NCBI GenBank assembly: GCA_016932075.1
Contig: JAFGDP010000062.1
Coordinates: 1 to 6,027 of the forward strand
Reading direction: 5' to 3'
DNA: 6,027 bases
From: Chitinispirillaceae bacterium
Lineage (GTDB): Bacteria > Fibrobacterota > Chitinivibrionia > Chitinivibrionales > Chitinispirillaceae
The notes under the pieces were generated by a model that was not told where the DNA came from, ran no database searches, and saw only the letters and a program-made list of their open reading frames with translations. Below are positions 1 to 6,027 of this stretch, in pieces (position 1 is the stretch's first letter; each line of letters begins with the position of its first letter). The translations under genes and the position numbers were made by a program.

Positions 1-121
1 AGCGACTTTCAGGATAAAAACCGCTTTCACCGATCGGAATCGCCAGAAAAAATCTGAAAATCGGCTATTGTTGTCGGACTTGGGCTACTTTTCAGATAAA
101 TTATGAACAAACGCCCTACCC

Positions 122-163
122 TATAATAATAAACGACCACGGGAGCATTTCGGCCCCCGTGGT
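122..163 (-). terminator. Probable intrinsic terminator after the multidomain GH30 gene
   Basis: ACCACGGG (136-143) pairs with CCCGTGGT (156-163). After one mismatch, two more G-C pairs close the stem over a six-base loop (147-152). On the minus strand the stem is followed by CGTTTATTATTAT, a T-rich though interrupted tail. It starts 48 bases past the stop codon at 211. The other strand has no T-tract after the stem, so it most likely terminates the minus-strand transcript. Confidence 0.6.
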
Positions 164-210
164 TCTCGACTCATTCAGGTGAATAACCTCACCCAGGATT
201 TATCACTATA

Positions 211-2232
211 TTATTGGCTCACAAACGTCGTAACCGACATCTTTTCAAGTTGCATGGTCAGCACACCGTCGGCGACGGAAACGGCACTCCCTTCTTTCCA
301 GTTGTAACTCTCGGCAGTTACGATTGGTTTGAACGAAGCCGGAGCGGTTCCGCCTGCAATCTTGATCGGAACAGATTGAGCGCTGGTTGTCTCATTAACG
401 GCGACGATAACAACGGTACCATCGTCAGCTTTTGATGCGGTAAGAAGCACTTTTGCCGGAAGCTTGTCGGTTCCGGTTATGTTGACGACCTTCTGGCCCG
501 GGCGGATGTACCTGCTGTAGTTGCCGAAGGTGTAGTAGCGCTTGGTTTTCTGCGATTTGCCCTTAACCAGCGCCAGGCCCTCGTTGTCGTCCCAGTCATA
601 GTAGGGAGGGCCATACCACCAGTAGAGCCAAGCCGAAGCCTCACCGATGGTGAGCGCCGATTGAATCCATCGTGCGACCGCGACACCGTTATTGATGTCG
701 GTAGTCGGACCCTGTTCAGGCCAGTACATCACGCCGGACATTTCGGTCTGCCAGACCTCCTTGGTTCTCACGCCGCCGGTAACATCGGCCGGCCATGCGT
801 GCGCTTTTTGCGTTTCGTACTCATGCACGCCTAATATGTCGATGGCTTTCCATGCTTCTTCGTCTTTGGCCAGCCAGTGACCGTAATCATAACCCTCCCC
901 GTTTTTGCATTTTTCAGCGCATTTAGCTTCCGCTTCTTCGGTAATATCATTTGCGAAGCATCCGCAACCATGCGGATCGGAGCTGTTATACTTATCTTTA
1001 CCCGACAGGTTGCTCCACACGTGGATCCATAATGATGCTTCGGGTGCGATCAATTTTACATCAGGACAAATTTTATCGAAAGCTTTCCGCGCCTCTTTGA
1101 CAAATTCAGCCATCTGCTTGCCGGTATACGTCATTGATGCGTAGGCGTTTGTAAGCGGTGGATTACACGCTTTTCCACTTCCACCACCACACGACGCAAA
1201 ATCGGACTCATTCGCGATCGACATGGCATAGAGATTGTTGTTTTTAGCGTATTTGGCTATCAGTTCTGCCCATTGCGTATAGTATTCCTTTTTCAGGTAC
1301 CCACCGCCATCCTCCTGGCCGTTGGACTTCCATCCACCTTGCGCACTCCAGCAAGATCCAATAATTTTAGCATTATACTGGGTTCTTGCTCTTTCCCACC
1401 CGGATGGGACGCCTCTGTGTCCTCCACCTACATCCATTCCTATCCGCAGTATGGACATACCGAGTGCGTCGTTGCCATTAAGTCCGAAACATTCATCTAT
1501 ATTAAAAATCGACCCTGTCATCAAACAAGCATTAATACCAAAACCCTGGATGGTCTGTTTTTCCTGATCGAGCCGCACCGCCAGTGAGTTATCATCGACG
1601 GTATCGAGCGTGACATTCACCGTGGTGTCGTACGAGGTGATTGCCACTTTTTTTTCTGTATAATTGGTAGCGGTAACTTTAAGCGTATCGATGACCGCCG
1701 CTATTTTCGCCAGTGTGCCGCCTGCCGGAACGGAAGTTTCAACAGAGGAGTTCACCGTCTGTTTTCCGTTGTTCAACGGAAGGTAGCGGAACGTCATCTC
1801 ACGTTTGCCGATCGAAGCATGAACCACAAGAAGGTTCGTTGTACGGCAGTTTTCCGCGATATTAAATCGATAGAATCCCGGTTGGGCATTTTGCAATACT
1901 TCTTTTTTCAGAACGTTGCCTTTTACGTCAAAAATTTCAACCTTCACCGGAGATGGATTGGCCAGGCTGAAATTAATAACGTCCCTGTTCAAGGTTATGG
2001 TCGTGCTTTGCGGTTGTAATAAAGTGAATGCTGTGCCGGTTGTGGCAAGTGTAAAAGAGCCGTCTGATCCGGTCGTAGCCGTTGTTTTTTTAACCGCAAG
2101 TGTAAGGGTTGCATTGGCGATCCCTTTCCCCGCCTGATTTGCAACCTTGCCGCTTATATCAGCATTAGCCGTTTGAACATTGACGGTTGCAGCGGCAAAC
2201 ATGATAAGACAGAATAGTAAACGCCGACACAT
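211..2232 (-). CDS. Secreted multidomain GH30 enzyme (regulatory-like domain + sorting-like module + GH30 catalytic domain)
   Basis: 673 residues. Signal peptide 1-24 (Arg3-Arg4, hydrophobic 5-16, ANA before Asp25). Residues 25 to about 66 look like a carboxypeptidase-regulatory-like beta-sandwich (ISGKVANQAGKGIANATLTL at 26-45). Residues about 72-152 are a FlgD/sorting-tail-like module (VEIFDVKGNVLKKEV at 98-112, PGFYRF at 118-123), followed by a beta-rich linker to about 212. The GH30 barrel begins with QTIQGFGINACLM at 226-238. SIANESDF at 338-345 places the predicted acid/base Glu342, with Ser after it where GH30 enzymes usually have Pro. EVWQTEMSG at 492-500 gives the predicted nucleophile Glu497. 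The YYTFGNYSRYIRPG at 566-579 is the typical lead into the GH30 side beta-domain, which runs to the C-terminus. The family is retaining beta-glycosidases; xylanase or beta-1,6-galactanase-like activity is possible but not proven. A cysteine-rich insertion lies at 423-442. Last of the three genes, with a probable terminator after it. Confidence 0.9.
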   Translation of the reverse strand: MCRRLLFCLIMFAAATVNVQTANADISGKVANQAGKGIANATLTLAVKKTTATTGSDGSFTLATTGTAFTLLQPQSTTITLNRDVINFSLANPSPVKVEIFDVKGNVLKKEVLQNAQPGFYRFNIAENCRTTNLLVVHASIGKREMTFRYLPLNNGKQTVNSSVETSVPAGGTLAKIAAVIDTLKVTATNYTEKKVAITSYDTTVNVTLDTVDDNSLAVRLDQEKQTIQGFGINACLMTGSIFNIDECFGLNGNDALGMSILRIGMDVGGGHRGVPSGWERARTQYNAKIIGSCWSAQGGWKSNGQEDGGGYLKKEYYTQWAELIAKYAKNNNLYAMSIANESDFASCGGGSGKACNPPLTNAYASMTYTGKQMAEFVKEARKAFDKICPDVKLIAPEASLWIHVWSNLSGKDKYNSSDPHGCGCFANDITEEAEAKCAEKCKNGEGYDYGHWLAKDEEAWKAIDILGVHEYETQKAHAWPADVTGGVRTKEVWQTEMSGVMYWPEQGPTTDINNGVAVARWIQSALTIGEASAWLYWWYGPPYYDWDDNEGLALVKGKSQKTKRYYTFGNYSRYIRPGQKVVNITGTDKLPAKVLLTASKADDGTVVIVAVNETTSAQSVPIKIAGGTAPASFKPIVTAESYNWKEGSAVSVADGVLTMQLEKMSVTTFVSQ

Positions 2233-2237
2233 AACTT

Positions 2238-2247
2238 ACCTCCCCTT
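2238..2247 (-). promoter_or_regulatory. Ribosome binding site of the multidomain GH30 gene
   Basis: On the minus strand AAGGGGAGGT sits five bases (AAGTT) before the ATG at 2232. This is a near-perfect Shine-Dalgarno match with normal spacing and fixes the start directly ahead of a good signal peptide. Confidence 0.75.
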
Positions 2248-2266
2248 AAGGAATATGTTTTTCATT

Positions 2267-2413
2267 CTATGTAACAATGTACGTCCACGCTCCCCTGTAC
2301 ATCCGCCGTGGCTTTGTATGGTGCAGACAGCCTCGTACGAATAAGCGATACGTCGAATAGTGAATAATCGGTTTCTTCGGTTGAACATGCGATAGAGTTG
2401 GTGGCTGTTTCAT
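2267..2413 (-). CDS. Candidate 48-residue small basic protein in the gap between the two GH30 genes
   Basis: An ATG at 2413 opens a frame that runs to TAG at 2267-2269, filling most of the 197-base gap. It begins 15 bases after the stop of the upstream GH30 gene, with AGGAG about 11 bases before the ATG and a weaker AGG four bases before it. The product starts MKQPPTLSHVQPKKP and is rich in Lys/Arg with a few aromatic residues; it has no signal peptide, membrane segment or motif that I recognise. A chance frame of this length is quite likely, and the gap may simply be an untranslated leader for the next gene. Confidence 0.15.
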   Translation of the reverse strand: MKQPPTLSHVQPKKPIIHYSTYRLFVRGCLHHTKPRRMYRGAWTYIVT

Positions 2414-2428
2414 TTGCCTGGTGTCTCC

Positions 2429-4243
2429 TCAACGTGCATTAAAAAGCCGTGCGGTTTCGGTTTTGCCTCCGCAGACCACCCTTACGAGGAGAAGACCGGC
2501 ATGTGAAGCCTGCTTCCGGAGCAACATTTCCCGGCTGCCCTGCGGTAGTGCCCTGGACTCCAGAACCCGGCCGGTGAGGCTCAGCAGTTCGATACGTCCG
2601 GATTCCCGGGAGGACAGCGCGATCCGATAGCCGTCTTCTTTACAGGTGATCCTGATGCCGTTTCCGTCGCCGAAGAAATGATTATGGGTAATGTCGTTTG
2701 TCGATTTGACGGGCTTGGGCCCCACGTAAAGAGTGGCCCAGCCCTTGCCGGGGTGGGAAAACTGGTAGTTTTTGCCGCCGACGGAGATCGTCATAGTGGA
2801 CTGACCGCCGGTATTGGAAACAGTGGTGACGATGCCGCCGTTGGGGTTCTGGAAGGCCAGAGCATCGCCGCCTGAGGTTCCGAGGCGAACGGCGCCCGTG
2901 TCCACGTACTGCCCGATGTGCCGCATGACATAGTAGTAGGCGGTCACCTTGAGTGTTTTCGCCTGCTTATCGACCGCCAGAAGGGCGTTCTGCGGCCACT
3001 CCCGGCTTTTATCGAGATTCAGCCCTTTCGTGTCCAGCACCATGTTCCATGCGCTGTAAATGTTCACTCCCTCTACAATCCAGGCCTTGATGAGGTCCCA
3101 GCTCTCTTCACCGTAGGCATGGTTGTTCGGCGCCATGTCCCGTAAGAAGTTGTTTCGGTTTGCATCCTCCGGGCTGGATGCTATTTTTCCCTGGTCCCCC
3201 AGCCACGGGTAGTTGCCGCACTGGTGCTCGGAACACATCGTGAGATAGCCGGCACCGGCGGCGCTTTTCACCAGGGTGAGGCAATTCCACTGCAGACCCA
3301 AACCCTTGACGATCTGCCCTGCCTTCGACTTGGCGCCGTTCCAATAGTCGTTGGCAAATTTATCATTGGAAAGGGTGCCGCACCAGATGCTGGTTTCCGG
3401 AGACCGCTTCTTCAGGGTATCCTCAAGGTAGTCTGCAACGTAGGTGCTGAGATACTCAGTTTTATTAACGTCCGAACTGCCGTCAGGGAGACGGTATTTT
3501 CCCCAGCCGCAGGTTGGATAGTACTGGGTGTAACCCGGTTCGTTCTGCGGAAAAACGAAACTGATCGGGATGCCCTCGGCTTTATAAGCTTCGCAGAACC
3601 TGGCAGTGTAGAGGGCATTGGCTGCAAGGTACTTCGGATCGTTGCGCATCTCGCCGCCGTCGTACCCGGCGGCATCCGCCGCACCCGTCTTCATCCACGG
3701 CGGAGGGGTCCAGGCGCTGGCCCAGAACTTGAGGTCGGGCTTTACTGCCTGCGCCGCCTTAATGTAGGGGATCAGATTGTTTTTGTCGCGGTTGATGGAG
3801 AAACTGCCCATCGTGAAGTCATCTTTCGTCGAGTTCAGGCAGTAGCGCTCCAGAGCATAATCACTGGCTCCTATGGGAATCCGTCCATAGGTGAATCCTA
3901 TCCCGTCCTTTTTGTCGAACAGGAGCCTGATCGCCCGCTCCTTATCGCTTGCGCTGAGTGCATTGAGCGCATCCCAGCCCGCCTCGTTGAAGGTGCCGGC
4001 GAACCCGAGCCACTTCTGGTTTTTCTGGCTTGCGTTGACCGTCACGGTGGCGTTGCCGCTCCCCTGTGTAACGGTACCGGCCTTCCAGTAGTTGTCTTTG
4101 CCGGAGACGATCACGAAAGCGGTATCGGAAGTCTGCGCCGCCATGCATACGGCAACGGACAACACAAGACAGGCGGCGGTGACGGGCACTGAAACTCCGC
4201 TTCCTGCCCCCGCCCCTTTCAAGGAACAATTGTTGTTAAACAT
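2429..4243 (-). CDS. Secreted glycoside hydrolase family 30 (GH30) enzyme with C-terminal sorting-like module
   Basis: 604 residues from the ATG at 4243, chosen because AAGGGGAG lies 4 bases upstream. An in-frame ATG at 4327 would add 28 residues, including a Tyr/Asn-rich run encoded by AT-rich DNA, lacks a well-spaced ribosome binding site and would bury the signal peptide. Residues about 17-36 are the hydrophobic core of that signal, with cleavage probably near Ala35-Ala36. The GH30 (beta/alpha)8 barrel starts at KWLGFAGTFNEAGWDAL (77-93). FPQNEPGY at 231-238 gives the predicted acid/base Glu235, and MCSEHQCGNYPW at 336-347 gives the predicted nucleophile Glu339, so this should be a retaining beta-glycosidase. 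The GH30 side beta-sandwich follows to about 508. Residues about 525-604 are a FlgD/type-IX-tail-like module (LLSLTGRVLESRALP at 553-567). GH30 members act on beta-1,6-glucan, xylan, galactan, glucosylceramide or fucosides; I cannot choose the substrate. The gene is clearly more GC-rich than its neighbours. Confidence 0.9.
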   Translation of the reverse strand: MFNNNCSLKGAGAGSGVSVPVTAACLVLSVAVCMAAQTSDTAFVIVSGKDNYWKAGTVTQGSGNATVTVNASQKNQKWLGFAGTFNEAGWDALNALSASDKERAIRLLFDKKDGIGFTYGRIPIGASDYALERYCLNSTKDDFTMGSFSINRDKNNLIPYIKAAQAVKPDLKFWASAWTPPPWMKTGAADAAGYDGGEMRNDPKYLAANALYTARFCEAYKAEGIPISFVFPQNEPGYTQYYPTCGWGKYRLPDGSSDVNKTEYLSTYVADYLEDTLKKRSPETSIWCGTLSNDKFANDYWNGAKSKAGQIVKGLGLQWNCLTLVKSAAGAGYLTMCSEHQCGNYPWLGDQGKIASSPEDANRNNFLRDMAPNNHAYGEESWDLIKAWIVEGVNIYSAWNMVLDTKGLNLDKSREWPQNALLAVDKQAKTLKVTAYYYVMRHIGQYVDTGAVRLGTSGGDALAFQNPNGGIVTTVSNTGGQSTMTISVGGKNYQFSHPGKGWATLYVGPKPVKSTNDITHNHFFGDGNGIRITCKEDGYRIALSSRESGRIELLSLTGRVLESRALPQGSREMLLRKQASHAGLLLVRVVCGGKTETARLFNAR

Positions 4244-4344
4244 GCTTCTCCCCTTATATAAAGTGTGATTGTTGTAGTAGTAATATAATAATATCGATAT
4301 CGCGTTATTACTTTTTTTACGGCTCATGCCTGCAGGCAGTACCT
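4244..4344 (-). promoter_or_regulatory. AT-rich intergenic region with palindromes; possible promoter or operator of the GH30 gene
   Basis: This 101-base gap separates the propeller stop from the GH30 start. Its middle (about 4256-4320) is strongly AT-rich. It holds the 10-base palindrome ATATCGATAT (4291-4300), lying inside TAATAA/TTATTA inverted arms (4286-4291 and 4305-4310), and a second perfect palindrome, TGCCTGCAGGCA (4327-4338). On the minus strand TATTAT and TATATT are -10-like, but neither has a convincing -35 at normal spacing. Neither palindrome has a T-tract making it a terminator for the upstream gene. An internal promoter or regulator site is possible but unproven. Confidence 0.25.
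4248..4255 (-). promoter_or_regulatory. Ribosome binding site deciding the GH30 start at 4243
   Basis: On the minus strand AAGGGGAG is followed by AAGC and the ATG at 4243. It shares AAGGGGAG exactly with the site before the gene starting at 2232. The in-frame ATG at 4327 has only a distant AGAGGT about 14 bases upstream, so 4243 is the better start. Confidence 0.7.
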
Positions 4345-6003
4345 CTACTGCTCTACGGTCACCCGTTCGATGTGCGTATAATCACCGATAGTAACCCGCA
4401 CAAGGTAAATGCCGCCTGGGATACTTTTAGTATCCCAGTCAAAAGTGTGGGCGCCGGCGGCAGCCGTCCGCTTGTCGACCAGTGTGGCAACCCGTTTTCC
4501 TGAAACGGAAAATGCCTGAAGTGTTACTGTTGATGGTTCGGGTAGTGTATACTGCATGGTTATCCGGTGAGCGCCCGGGTGTGGAGCAACTGCTTTGAAA
4601 TCAGGTCGCACGTAGAAAGGTGTCATTGTTTCTTTGTCAATAGCCGTTATCTCGGGAGGGTCATATTCATAAAAGGTGCCGATGACTTTTGAACGGATAT
4701 TTTGTGCAGAGGTATAAACCCCCTTAAACCATAGCAGTGCTTCTTTCCCCGGTTTCCATTTCGGCACAATGGGGCGCCAGTTGTCTTCCGATGAGTTTGC
4801 GGTAACCGGTTCCCACTTCCATGTTTCGCCGTTGTCTTTGGTCGTTCCTCGCCAGATTTCCCGTTTGGCGGAAGGTGATGCGTTGTCATCACCGGGGTTA
4901 TGGGCGGAACAGATATAAATTCTGTTGGGATCATCGGGATTGACAGCGCCCAACCCCACATAGTCGTGTTCATCCCCGTAGATATGTCGCCCGGCTTTCC
5001 CGATGTAGGTGGTCTTCCACTCGTTACCGTCATAGCGGGCGTAAAAATTTCGATGGTCGTCAATTGCGTCATTGGCGCGTGCTTTAAATAGAATTACAAT
5101 TACACCGTTATCATATCGCGCTATATCATGCTGCCAGCAGCGGCCCATCTCCACTCCATTGACCTTGGTACTATGGGCGAATACCTTGGTAAAGGATTCA
5201 AAGGTCGGTATTACCTTTTCGTCGTAAATATCCTCATCGGCAACGTTACCCTCGCTATCGTACAATTTGTGATCCTGAATATATCCGTGGTAGATACTGG
5301 TTTTCTGGTCGCGCGGATGCTCCTCGGTAAAGCACATGTCAATCCGGTCAGTGCCGTTACCCCAATATTTGTAATAGCCTCTGTTGTAAGTATCTACTAC
5401 ATCGTGGGTGGTAAGTTGTCCTCCGAATTCCCAGCTTCCGCCATTGTCGTCGGAGTAGACAAAATGTGGAGATCTTACATTGAAAGTACGTGATAAATTG
5501 TAAATCCGTTTTTCATCCGACAGGTAATAAAGATTGCTATAGGCGACATCATAATCCTGCCCATTGGCCCATTTACTCCATTCGATCGTTCGTTCATTCG
5601 ACCAGTTGCCGTTACTGTAAATGCTGTAGTGATGTTTGCTGTCATAATGATGCGCCCACATGGCAATATAATTTCCGTTGGGAGCCACTACTACGGCCGG
5701 AGCGTTATGGTCGTCGGAATAGTCCAGCCTGCCGAACCGCTTAGAACTTTCATTCCGCATATTTTCAAGGCCGAAAATGACGACATCGCAACTGGATTGC
5801 ATGTTGGTGGAGCCGACAATCAGTTTATGTTTTACGGTATCAATGACCGCGCGTTCGTCCTGAAACCAGCACCAGGCGCCGTCATTATTGTATTCGTAAA
5901 GTTTACTGTCGACGTAATTGCTCTGCGATTGGGAAGAGAACGTTGCCTGAAAAGCCAGAGCGCTGCACAAAAGTGCGGCGGAGAACCGATACGGCGTTGT
6001 CAT
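4345..6003 (-). CDS. Secreted BNR-repeat (BNR_4-like) beta-propeller protein with C-terminal FlgD-like module
   Basis: 552 residues. Residues 1 to about 24 are a signal peptide (Arg6, then a hydrophobic stretch 8-20), so the protein is exported. The body, about 36-445, resembles the BNR_4 family of propeller proteins: it opens with the characteristic DGAWCWFQDERAV at 41-53 and has two Asp-boxes, SDDNGGSW at 184-191 and TKDNGETW at 388-395. A histidine-rich stretch (His99, 118, 119, 124, 125) and a DEHD at 344-347 could line the active face. Residues about 474-552 form a FlgD-like/sorting-tail-like beta-sandwich (FSVSGKRVATLV at 498-509, PGGIYLVRV at 529-537). Family members are mostly uncharacterised; some propeller proteins of similar shape are polysaccharide lyases (ulvan lyases PL24/PL25), but I cannot assign that activity here. 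It is first of three same-strand secreted genes, 101 bases before a GH30 gene, which suggests a role in polysaccharide breakdown. The start is supported by a G-rich ribosome binding site at 6008-6014. Confidence 0.88.
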   Translation of the reverse strand: MTTPYRFSAALLCSALAFQATFSSQSQSNYVDSKLYEYNNDGAWCWFQDERAVIDTVKHKLIVGSTNMQSSCDVVIFGLENMRNESSKRFGRLDYSDDHNAPAVVVAPNGNYIAMWAHHYDSKHHYSIYSNGNWSNERTIEWSKWANGQDYDVAYSNLYYLSDEKRIYNLSRTFNVRSPHFVYSDDNGGSWEFGGQLTTHDVVDTYNRGYYKYWGNGTDRIDMCFTEEHPRDQKTSIYHGYIQDHKLYDSEGNVADEDIYDEKVIPTFESFTKVFAHSTKVNGVEMGRCWQHDIARYDNGVIVILFKARANDAIDDHRNFYARYDGNEWKTTYIGKAGRHIYGDEHDYVGLGAVNPDDPNRIYICSAHNPGDDNASPSAKREIWRGTTKDNGETWKWEPVTANSSEDNWRPIVPKWKPGKEALLWFKGVYTSAQNIRSKVIGTFYEYDPPEITAIDKETMTPFYVRPDFKAVAPHPGAHRITMQYTLPEPSTVTLQAFSVSGKRVATLVDKRTAAAGAHTFDWDTKSIPGGIYLVRVTIGDYTHIERVTVEQ

Positions 6004-6007
6004 AGAA

Positions 6008-6014
6008 CCCCCCT
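6008..6014 (-). promoter_or_regulatory. Ribosome binding site of the BNR-propeller gene
   Basis: On the minus strand this reads AGGGGGG, four bases (TTCT) before the ATG at 6003. It resembles the G-rich sites before the other two genes and supports this start. The window ends 24 bases upstream of the start, so no promoter can be judged. Confidence 0.6.
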
Positions 6015-6027
6015 GTTACATTCGTCC

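Noticed and set aside
2..106. Plus-strand frame of 34 codons open from the window edge, ending at TGA 104-106
   Set aside because: It could be the tail of a gene entering from outside, but it is short, shows no recognisable motif, and its length is expected by chance.
3224..4192. Long plus-strand open frame of 322 codons opposite the GH30 gene
   Set aside because: It lies wholly antisense to a clear GH30 gene with catalytic motifs. It shows no domain I recognise, and high GC at codon positions of the real gene readily removes stops on the opposite strand.
4244..4327. 28-residue N-terminal extension of the GH30 gene from the ATG at 4327
   Set aside because: It lacks a well-spaced ribosome binding site, is encoded by AT-rich low-complexity DNA, and would place 28 residues ahead of a signal peptide that has its own strong ribosome binding site.
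4327..4338. TGCCTGCAGGCA palindrome as a terminator of the propeller gene
   Set aside because: It has no loop, and downstream on the transcribed strand there is an A-run rather than a T-run, so it does not fit an intrinsic terminator.
5128..5493. Plus-strand open frame of 121 codons with hydrophobic stretches opposite the propeller gene
   Set aside because: The hydrophobic runs are the complement of codons in the real gene; there is no plausible ribosome binding site and it is fully inside a well-supported coding region.
1..6027. CRISPR arrays, tRNA or rRNA genes, insertion sequences
   Set aside because: No regularly spaced direct repeats, cloverleaf or rRNA-like sequence, transposase frame or terminal inverted repeats were seen on either strand.

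Overview
The window looks like a secreted carbohydrate-degradation locus from a free-living, Gram-negative-type bacterium. All three large genes lie on the minus strand and all start with signal peptides. Each carries a small beta-sandwich module of the FlgD-like / type IX-sorting-tail-like kind (pattern: 'V-x-V-x-[IL]-F-[DS]-V-x-G-[KR]-V', then 'PGG-[IF]-Y-x-[VF]'). Modules of this style are frequent in Fibrobacterota (including Chitinispirillum relatives), Bacteroidota and allied phyla. My best guess is the Fibrobacterota/Chitinivibrionia group, but this rests on style of domain architecture only, with no marker gene in the window.

Layout in transcription order (right to left). 6003-4345 encodes a secreted BNR-repeat beta-propeller protein with a C-terminal FlgD-like module. 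After a 101-base AT-rich gap, 4243-2429 encodes a secreted glycoside hydrolase of family GH30 with a C-terminal sorting-like module. Its start is best placed at 4243, behind a strong ribosome binding site, rather than at the longer 4327 option. After a 197-base gap that holds only an unproven 48-codon reading frame, 2232-211 encodes a second, very different GH30 enzyme. That protein has an N-terminal carboxypeptidase-regulatory-like domain and an internal sorting-like module ahead of the catalytic domain. About 50 bases beyond its stop, a stem-loop with a T-rich tail (roughly 163-122) probably ends transcription. The last 120 bases (1-120) contain nothing I can name.

Taken together, the genes encode three exported proteins that probably act on one complex plant, algal or fungal polysaccharide: two retaining GH30 hydrolases of different subfamilies plus a propeller that could be a lyase, hydrolase or binding protein. 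No transporter, regulator or SusC/SusD pair is visible, so the target polysaccharide cannot be fixed from the window. The middle GH30 gene is visibly more GC-rich than its neighbours.
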